Shown here: piece after piece, positions 44,490 through 51,812 of the stretch | Layout of the letters: every line of letters begins with the position of its first letter | Position numbering within the stretch: the first letter of the stretch is position 1 | Source of the DNA: Pleurotus djamor | Taxonomy: Eukaryota > Basidiomycota > Agaricomycetes > Agaricales > Pleurotaceae | Length of the DNA stretch: 51,812 nucleotides | Direction of reading: 5' to 3' | Assembly: GCA_029747585.1 (NCBI GenBank) | Contig: JAPEVF010000312.1 | Coordinates: forward strand, 1-51,812 | The notes under the pieces: generated by a model | What the model was told of the DNA's origin: nothing | The model's database searches: none | The model's input: only the letters and a program-made list of their open reading frames with translations | Made by a program: the position numbers and the translations under genes

Positions 44490-45603
44490 CTACTTCTTGG
44501 GTTCCTCGGGCTTTGGTGGAGGGAGATGCTTGAGCTCGGCTGGCCGAGGGGGAACGGTACCGTCGCCAACTTGCTCCCAAGGCGAGAGGGACTCGAAGTT
44601 GCTGTAGAGAAATCAGCAAAAATTGTGACAACAGAAAGAGCTATCGTACCGGAAAGCTTGCGTGAGTTGCAAAGGCTCATAAACCACGCGCTTGTTTTCC
44701 TCGTCGTATCGGAGTTCGGTGTATCCCTAAGGGCTGAGTTATACGGGATGTACAGCCAAGACAGAAAGCGGACATACGGTCAAGGGGAAATCCTTGCGAA
44801 GGGGGTGACCTTCAAATCCTATAGAGAAACTTTAGCCAGTGAGGTAACACGGCGGGAATGGTCATGTACCATAGTCTGTCAGGATCCGACGCCTTTGCTC
44901 AAGTCAGCTTCGTGAACGAGAAAAATTCGAGAGACAGCGACGCACAGATCGGGATGGTCGGTAAAGAATATGCCGTAAAGATCCCAAGCCTCCCGCTCGT
45001 ACCTTTATGTACTGTCAGGAACAGTAATAATCAGGAAAAATTGGAGAGCGCACCAATTTGCACCGTTGAAGATACCAGTAGCACTGGGTACGGCGTCCGC
45101 TTCGCCTGCGTACGTCTTTACCCTGATTCTTCCGGCATGCTTGACGCTGAGCAAGTGATATACGACCTCGAAACGTTTTTCGCGCTCGGGGAAATCAACA
45201 CCACTAATGTCAACGACCGACTTGAATTGGCATTGCGAGTGGTCGCGGAGGAAGGTTAACACGGGAACAACCGCAGAAGGTGCAATGTAGAGTGTGAGTT
45301 CGTCCTTGAGCACGGAGAATTGCTGAATGAACTTGGGAAGACACTGAGTAAGATATGAGCCGTATGTGTGTAGGGATTCGGTGGCCTGAGCGTGTTTGTC
45401 CAGAGCAAGGTTCGGAGAAGTTGGTTCGGTGAAGGGGGAGACAGAGGCTACATCGGAGTAGGGTCAACAAACGCCGACGACGTGCGCAACAGCGAGCAAG
45501 CAGCTTACGCACCTCTAGAAATGGCCGAGGAGTGTATTGTGCGATATCGACGAGTTACTAGCCTTGAGCCAGCCAGAGCCCGTGCTAGGGAGCGCTGCAT
45601 CAT
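44490..45603 (-). CDS. NDUFS3: Complex I 30-kDa subunit (NDUFS3)
   Basis: About 264 residues. An Arg/Ser/Ala-rich mitochondrial presequence starts MMQRSLARALAGSRLVTRRY; the start could be either of the two adjacent ATGs. The mature part has LHTYGSYLTQCLPKFIQQFS, FKSVVDISGVDFPEREKRFE, YHLLSVKHAGRIRVKTYAG and the signature [20 protein letters not shown] with RILTDYGFEGHPLRKDFPL. It ends in a Pro-rich tail, KPEEPKK. NDUFS3 is a core peripheral-arm subunit of NADH:ubiquinone oxidoreductase, between the Fe-S chain and the quinone site. All conserved blocks are present. It diverges from the SPF27 gene across 57 bp. The plus-strand frames crossing it are shadows. Confidence 0.95.
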
Positions 45604-45660
45604 CGTCGCAAAGACAGAGTTCGTTCAAACTCCGCTACCCTCATTCCCCTCGCCAAAACC
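45604..45660. promoter_or_regulatory. Minimal 57-bp bidirectional promoter, NDUFS3 / SPF27
   Basis: The start codons lie at 45603 (-) and 45661 (+). The 57-bp gap has no TATA box and is C/A-rich toward the plus gene. Regulatory sites must overlap the leaders or the coding sequence. Confidence 0.6.
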
Positions 45661-46475
45661 ATGACTTCAGAATACCAACCTCCGCCAACAGGGTTGCTAG
45701 ACTCCCTCCCATACTACGATAATGAACTGGAAACAAATCCAGAGTTAGCAAAAAAAGTTGAGAAGGAATTGGCGCGAGCTGGCAAGCCCCCCGCAACGCT
45801 TCATCCTCGCGTGCCTCCTCCACATACTCTCTTCGCGGTACGTGCAGGTGCTTGTCCTCCCCTTCACCATCTGGATGATAAATGACCAGGTTTGATCCGT
45901 AGAAAAATCCCCTACTACAAGCTGAACTTCAGCGCGTCGAATCACACCAACCATTCCCCCAAATCGACCAAATTAGGTATCAACTACCAGGTCCTAGTTC
46001 TGTACCAGGGACCGACGAGGAATGGCAGGCTGCAATCAAGAATGCGCAAGCACAGCTGGAACACCAACTCCTGAGGTATACAGTGATTTCCTTCGTTTCT
46101 TACACGAAACTAATCTTGATACAAGACAAACGAACGCGACATTACTACAAACGTACGGTTCCAACGCCTGGAGGATCCACAATTACCTCTTGGAAGCCGA
46201 TGCCAAGTTTATAGAGAAGACGCTCGAAGATTTGAAGCAGCTCACTGTGGAGCTCAACAGAGAGCGGAAGAATGAACAGGTACGACCATCAAGACCATGT
46301 TTGAACACCTTGACTCATATACTCCCAGACGCGTGTCGGTGCCCAACTGACCTCCCTCGAATCACGGTGGACAGAACTCATATCGAGCATCCTCCAAATC
46401 GAGATGGCGAACATGGCTTTGGATGTAGAAATCGATCGTCTGAACAAAACCGAAGCCGACCTGGCCGCCATGTAA
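45661..46475 (+). CDS. BCAS2: Spliceosomal NTC/PRP19-complex subunit SPF27 (BCAS2/Cwf7)
   Basis: Four exons give about 216 residues. The start MTSEYQPPPTGLLDSLPYYD and the DSLPYYDNE block are the BCAS2/SPF27 opening. EWQAAIKNAQAQLEHQLLR, NAWRIHNYLLEADAKFIEK and LEDLKQLTVELNRERKNEQ follow, then QLTSLESRWTELISSILQIE. The C-terminal half is strongly helical and coiled-coil-like. SPF27 is a core part of the PRP19/CDC5L (NTC) complex that stabilises the activated spliceosome. The length fits the family (about 220 residues). It shares its promoter with NDUFS3 and converges on RPD3 with 63 bp between stops. Confidence 0.93.
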
Positions 46476-46538
46476 CGTTCCCAAAATAATAATATATACT
46501 CTACGTGCCATCACAACTACATGCTCCCTTACATAGAA

Positions 46539-48817
46539 CTACGTCTCTTTCTCTGCTGGAGGCGGAGAATCTACATCCATCCCCGACGAAATGATACGAG
46601 CCGCGGATTTCTGACTACTCGGTCCAGCGCCGTGGGTTGCACCCGTCTGCGCCGAGGCCATTATACCAGTGAGGACACCGTACTTGCGGCCAGGTGTGGT
46701 GTCCTTGCCATTCGAACCGTTTTCCCGCTCACGATGGCTAGCATGGTCTCGACGGCCGCCTTCGCCCTCATCATCTGAGTCAGAAAGTTCGCCATCAGCT
46801 TGTCTCCGTGAATCCAGCAGTCTCTGGGGGCGGCGTTCATCAGGGGGTATGAGCTCTTCGTCTTCGTTTGGGTCGTCCATGACGCTGTCAATAGGGTGTG
46901 ATGGAATATCTGGAGGACAGTCTCAGTGACGTGCGACTAAGGTATGACCACAGAGACTGACCGGACATCTGCACGCTCGGTGGTCCACCGATATGCCTAA
47001 GGTTCTCGAACACAATCCGTTTGACACGATCAAGATACGACCGTGTGTTCAAGTCGTCTGTATTTGATGACTTGACATCGAGTTCATAATCAGGACCAAA
47101 GTATTCGTAATACTCGTTCATTGGTATTTCTTGAAATAGGTCGTTGGTGAGTGCGAAAGCCCTGTTGGAAGGGTGACTTACCTGGTGCGAGCTCAACACC
47201 AGCAGCCAGTCCAGTCTCGAAAGCCCATGCTCGACTGACGTTTCGCATTGTGTAGCCACCACCTCCGAGAAGAAGTAACGGTTTGTTGAAGGATTTGACA
47301 AACTTGACACAGTTGGCATGCCCTGGAAGTTCAATCGAAGATCTGATCAAATTATGCACGAAACAAAAACATCGATTAACGAACCTCGCATAGAGAGATT
47401 CAAACAGCCAAGTTTGTCACCAGATAATGAATCAGTACCGCATTGGAGCACAATCGCGGCTGGGTCGTATGATTCCATGACTTGACGTATAACCTGTATT
47501 ATCATTATCATGAGACCTCTCTACAAATGAACGGAAATAAGACGATTCTTACCGGTTCAAACACCGTTTTGTAGTTCTCATCAGATATACCATCGCGTAA
47601 TGGGAAGTTCAGAGCGTAATATTTGCCTTTCACGGCACCCAAGTCCTAGGTCATCTTGTCAGCTCGGGTGTTCAATATGGGTAATATGGATGATGAACTT
47701 ACGCGTACTTCCCCGGTTCCAGGGAAATATTCACCATACTTGTGGAAACTGACCGTCATGACGCGATCTGTTGTGTAGAACGCTTCCTCCACGCCGTCTC
47801 CATGGTGAACGTCAATGTCGATATAAAGGACGCGCTGGTGATACCTACGAATGCTTGGACTTCAGCGAATGATCGGAGGTGAGGAGTGGCGAGGTTAGGG
47901 CTTACCGTAGAAGTTCGAGGATTCCCAAAACAATATCTATGAGGTTATCGTAAGCAACTGAGTGCAACGTGACAAAGCAAAGAGAGGCATCACCGTTTAC
48001 GTAGCAGAACCCACTTGCTTCGCTTTTCTTGGCATGATGCAGGCCACCAGCCCAATTGACCGCGATGTCGCATTTATCTCGACTTAAACGCGCTGCACCC
48101 TCTGAAAGTACGCAGAAGAGATTCGGACGCGTTATGATACGATCAAGTCGAAGGAAACGTGTTAAATACCCATTGAGCCACCCGCCGATATCGAACAATA
48201 CTCGAATAGACCATCGAATACGGGACAATCATCCCCTACGTTATCTACGTCGAACGCGTCGAGCAATTTAGAGAAGAAAGCCCAAGTAAGATCCGAGGAC
48301 ATACATTTATGCTGTTCCTTGACGAACGAGTTCATATTACTTGGCGTTATTCGACTAAGGAAGTCAACGTATTCGTCGGAATGAAACTGCGTCATCTCTC
48401 GTTTCGTCGCCGGTTTAGCTCTCTACACATTCAATCAGCATACATATATTTGTTAAGAATGATGAGTCGAGAGGAGGGAGGTACGCACAAATATCTCCAT
48501 CTTCTTGTACAAACCATAATTCATCACAAGAGAATGGCACATCCGTATACGCGTGGGTTTCATCCTACCAAAAAGCAAAAAAGCACCAACATAAGCTCTC
48601 TCTCTGACACACTCTCCAAGGTGAGGGTGGAATTTACGGATGCCCAGGACCATAATGAAATCCCCCGATATCAGAATCGTAGAAGTAACACTGAAACAAA
48701 ACATCAACCACAAAAACCCAGGTGAATTTCGTCAGAGTTGGGAATCTAAAATAAGATTGGGAGACGTACGACACGCTTCTTGGCTTCCCCCTCTAAGGGT
48801 GTCATTTTGGCGGTCAT
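46539..48817 (-). CDS. RPD3: Class I histone deacetylase Rpd3/HDAC1
   Basis: About 550 residues in many exons. The start [20 protein letters not shown] leads into YDSDIGDF. Class I landmarks in order are GHPMKP-like context ([20 protein letters not shown]), [31 protein letters not shown], the active-site block [20 protein letters not shown], the zinc-site [49 protein letters not shown] and [20 protein letters not shown]. The tail of about 110 residues is acidic and Ser/Asp-rich and ends SPPPAEKET. Rpd3 is the catalytic subunit of Sin3-type corepressor complexes and removes acetyl groups from histone H3/H4 tails. All catalytic and zinc-binding segments are present. A class I enzyme of the Rpd3 rather than Hos2 branch is favoured by the long acidic tail. 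Confidence 0.95.
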
Positions 48818-49074
48818 AGTGAAGGTGGTNGGGGGTGGTNGGGGGAGGTAACAATGAGAGGGATCGTATGTACCTCCGACTAATCTCGGCGCTTGTGCCT
48901 GTTAGCTATTTGGAGCCACGACCCTTTCGCACGCGGCCCATGCAGAAGTCCTGGACGCCGATGATGACCTTGCTTTGTGCGAGGTTGCTACTGCAAGTGT
49001 GGTGTGTATCGTAGATTCTGCGTAGGTATTACTTATGCACAAGATGTGTACAGTAGGGTAGATGATTTATGAAA

Positions 49075-49894
49075 CTAGATTTTGGCTTTGCCCAGTGGTG
49101 CCTCCTTTCCCTGGTGAACCAACGTCGATGGCGCAAACCCGAAGTCTTCGCTGAGAGTGATGTCCTAGGACACAAGTAAGACATTTGGGTAACGCGAAAT
49201 GAAGGGATCGATGGCATACCAGTTCTCCGGCGATGACCCGAACCTGAGGACAATTCGGGTGTGATCACTGAGCGATGTAGGGAGTTCTGAGAAACGACGT
49301 ACCATGGACCAATGGTGGACACAATGTAGAGCAGCGAACCAGAGCTACCAGTCGATGAGTGTGCATCTGGAATGATCTTAGTGGTAGCTGTAGCTCACCT
49401 CTCTGCCGAAGGTAGTTTGGAAGGTCTGAGAGTAAGGGGTGACAGCATTCAATGTCATCGGCTGCTCCATGTCAGCTTGGGGGACGGCCTGCTCAAGTAC
49501 AGTGATGGTATCTGCCAGTGCCTCTTTGGCAGCAGCGATACTGGATTCCATCGGTGTGTTGCGACTCCTCACATCATAGTTCAGGATATGAGGAGATGTG
49601 GCAGCGACGGAGTCGACCAAAAGGACAAAGTGGTCCCGTGCATGGCGCAAGTGTTTCCCTTGATGATAGAATCGAAGATCAGGAAATGGACGACCAGAGT
49701 GCGTGTGCATTGGAATAAGTACCGATGGTTGAACCTGGCAAATACTTCGAGTGCACAGTCAGTTGGTCGTCTGAAGTCAAGTGGTTGTCCAGCAGATCGA
49801 TGGCCTGCTTCAGCACTGTCTTGGAGACATGCAATAGTTGAATCGCTTGAGGGTCTGCGTCCGAGTTGCCGTTCAATGTAGAGTTAGGCGCCAT
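49075..49894 (-). CDS. DinB-like four-helix protein, function unknown
   Basis: About 195 residues if started at the ATG in good context at 49894 (MAPNSTLNGNSD). An ATG at 49927 would add 11 residues. The opening helix is IQLLHVSKTVLKQAIDLLDN. Then come GKHLRHARDHFVLLVDSVAA, YDVRSRNTPMESSIAAAKEA and TTFGRELWFAALHCVHHWSM, followed by VRVIAGELDITLSEDFGFAP and STLVHQGKE. The helix with His-x2-His and the separate HCVHH-type cluster recall DinB/YfiT superfamily metal-binding proteins. Fungal members of this shape are known only as hypothetical proteins. The histidine cluster (about residues 60-67 and 149-154) may bind a divalent metal, but that is inference. The last two introns are 56 and 53 nt or close to it. 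Confidence 0.7.
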
Positions 49895-50504
49895 GTCGGC
49901 TTGGGAGCTAGAAATGATCAAAGTCATTGGAAGGGGGCTCGTAGGACGGTAAAGGAGCTGGCGACTTGGACTGACCTGCAACAATTTATGGAACAGGCAA
50001 TGCGGTGAAGGCGAGGCAACTGGTACGCGCTGCCAGCTCGGAACTTGTCATCGGAATATCAAATTGATTGCTCCAGAGAAGAGTATGTACATGAGGTCTC
50101 GTACTGTTAGTAAAAGATGTCCCTCGACGAAATTTCGAACAGCCCAAAAGTTAAAAAGTAAGATGCCCGAACTCAAAAGTGAGGATTTTGGATATACAAG
50201 AGCTTTACCCTCCAAGCACGAAGGCTGGTGGGCGAAGAGACTGGGGGATTCACGGCAGAAAAAACGCTGTCGACCGTCGTCGTCGCTCTTGATGCAACTG
50301 TGCTCCGAAAATCCCCTTGCTTGTCAAGGGTTTCTGGTTGGGCACAATTGAAGCCTAATATTTACCGGTGTTTACATGCTTGTTGTTGACGCCTTTGCCA
50401 AACAGACAATATCTTATCTTATCTGCGTTGTAAAGGTTCGACTTGGGTTCGACCCTCGACCACCGTCAACGTTTCAACTCTCAATACACAACACCTACTC
50501 AAAA
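49895..50504. other. Intergenic region without supported gene
   Basis: This 610-bp gap lies between divergent genes. The sequence GGTTCGACTTGGGTTCGACC near 50433 looks like a tRNA T-loop, but no acceptor stem or anticodon arm can be fitted. Nothing else is supported. Confidence 0.45.
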
Positions 50505-50924
50505 ATGTATGGTCAACCGTCAACAACACGTTAACGCTGAACGTTTGGGCGTCCAAACTCTGTTCTAACCTTAGGTATCCGACTGACCAGAGCTTGCGTT
50601 CTCGACTACATTCGGTCCTCTCGAAGACGGTACCATCCAAGACGACGAGGACGTATCTTATCAACCACCCACGCGTAGGCTCATCAAATATTCCCTATGG
50701 CCGACCCTCTGCCACCTTTTGATTGTGTCAACCCCAGCGTTCGCAGTGGTCGTTATCAAACTTGACTATTGGACACCACTCCAACCCCAACGAAACACCC
50801 ATAGCGGCGAGATAGATTACAGTGAGGAGACACCTACTCCCATTAACATTGCTTTCTTGACACTCTCACAATCCTCTCGTGTCTAGTTCCCATCATCCCG
50901 GATGCGCACGCCCAATTCCATTGA
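50505..50924 (+). CDS. Tentative small single-pass membrane protein
   Basis: Three exons (50505-50511, 50591-50821, 50887-50924) sum to 276 nt and 91 residues: MYELAFSTTFGPLEDGTIQD, an acidic stretch, YQPPTRRLIKYSLWP and a hydrophobic helix (TLCHLLIVSTPAFAVVVIKL), ending in IPDAHAQFH. The 7-nt first exon and GTCAAC donor are weak. If the second intron is retained, the frame runs to a stop at 50884 instead, giving 100 residues. Exon 2 has the look of real coding sequence and no stop over 230 nt. I do not recognise the family. The gene may extend further in ways I cannot resolve. Confidence 0.42.
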
Positions 50925-51812
50925 ATTCATTCCCTTTGCTAGATGGCTATCTGGACTTCCTGATGAGACCACTGGCAGGACCCGCCTTTGCGACAGCCTC
51001 CCCAGCGGCTCCAGGGTCCCAAACAACAGCGGTAAGACAAAGATGTAAGAGCTTCCTTTAACCGCCCAATTGTACCATGGCTCTTGTTGGTACGTCAAAC
51101 AGGGATGAACATGTCTTTGTTCCCCTCCTCTTGATCGTCGACGTGAACGGACCAGGATGAAGGTTATCCATGCCTTTAGCCTCATCCGCCGTTTCCCTTG
51201 CCTTCAATCGGCGCCCCACGTTCATCTCCCAGTCCCATTTCCCTTTGGTTGGACCTTGCTCAACATGAAGTCTAAGTTTCTATGCCTTCTCCGAAACTTT
51301 GAAGAGAAGGTACACCTCATACTTTCGCTAGGGATCACTAATATTCTAGGTCCCTCAAGTCAGCGTGTAGAGGATACGGATTACGCCAACTCTTCGACTT
51401 TACTACGAATTCTGCTTTGTACCTACCACTTATTTAAAATCCAGTCACAATGAGACAAGCAAGGGTTTTGCCGACGCAGACGGCCCTTCCGAGTTAATTG
51501 AGCGCTTGAGCGCTCGTTCCATTGAATTGTTGTTGAGCTCAACAACCTGCGTGGCACTCTAAGAATTACCAGCCTACCAATCTTGCCTACTCACCAAAGC
51601 ATGAAAACAGGATTCCAAGTAGCTAATATAACTTGCAGTAAGCAAGTCGTGCTCAACTGGACTGCGTCACGGCGAGTTGACTTGGAGTTGACCATTATCC
51701 AGCATTCGGCCTACGGGCTCGGGATGGTGACCACCGGCTCTGCTGTAGCTGCTGGTCTCCTTTTGAACTTCCAAGCGGATTTGCTGTGAGGTCAGTGGTT
51801 CTGGTCTGCTAA
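50925..51812. other. Unassigned right end of the window
   Basis: About 890 bp. Open frames such as 51157-51453 and 51583-51789 on the plus strand show no recognisable motif or continuous exon pattern. Two small inverted repeats lie at 51500-51515 and 51529-51546. A gene crossing the window end is possible. Confidence 0.4.
51500..51546. repeat. Two adjacent inverted repeats
   Basis: GAGCGC-TTGA-GCGCTC at about 51500-51515 can form a hairpin with a 4-nt loop. A perfect 18-bp palindrome, GTTGTTGAGCTCAACAAC, lies at 51529-51546. They could be protein-binding sites or hairpins. No function is known. Confidence 0.55.

Noticed and set aside
44526..45259. Two overlapping plus-strand open frames of about 130 codons
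   Set aside because: Antisense to NDUFS3, which has strong family motifs on the minus strand.
50433..50452. tRNA T-loop-like GGTTCGACTTGGGTTCGACC
   Set aside because: No cloverleaf can be built around it on either strand.

Overview
The window is a gene-dense stretch of a filamentous basidiomycete (Agaricomycete-like) nuclear genome. Almost every gene is cut by several introns of about 50-60 nt with GT..AG borders. Both strands are used, intergenic gaps are short, and several gene pairs share a promoter. All recognisable products are conserved eukaryotic housekeeping or regulatory proteins. No virus, transposon, CRISPR array, rRNA or convincing tRNA was seen. Ambiguous bases are concentrated between about 1.48 and 5.55 kb. 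All protein models below were joined by hand from exons read in the sequence.

Left part (0-11.4 kb): a small 4F5/zinc-finger protein, the mitochondrial chaperone Tim10 (-), the U3 processome WD40 protein Utp4 (+), an Mpv17/PMP22 membrane protein (-), a secreted glycine-rich protein (+), a membrane-anchored peptidyl-tRNA hydrolase 2 (-) diverging from the ribosome-biogenesis helicase Has1 (+), a Pom33/TMEM33-type membrane protein (+) and a 99-residue membrane protein of unknown role (+).

Middle (11.5-29.2 kb): a four-CBS plus PB1 protein with a C-terminal anchor, the SAGA subunit Sgf11, an MFS transporter (-), a second PTH2 paralogue (+) with the same internal exon pattern as the first, a polytopic UPF0658-like membrane protein, the replication licensing factor Cdt1 (-) diverging from the SNARE Bet1 (+), and a Ulp1-type SUMO protease (-).

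Right part (29.2-51.8 kb): a looser belt carries a Yippee protein, an 88-residue protein, a Ras GTPase and a BTB protein. It is followed by the peroxisomal protein PXMP4 (-), a chromodomain protein with a possible SPOC-like region (-) diverging from Mtc1 (+), complex I subunit NDUFS3 (-) diverging by 57 bp from splicing factor SPF27/BCAS2 (+), the histone deacetylase Rpd3 (-), a DinB-like protein (-) and a tentative 91-residue membrane protein (+).

The genes form no single pathway. Utp4 and Has1 serve ribosome assembly. Sgf11, Rpd3 and the chromodomain protein act on chromatin. Cdt1 acts in replication. Tim10, NDUFS3 and possibly Mpv17 are mitochondrial. The most striking observations concern gene architecture: a two-nucleotide micro-exon that appears necessary to read the Ras gene, and a six-nucleotide micro-exon kept in both PTH2 paralogues.
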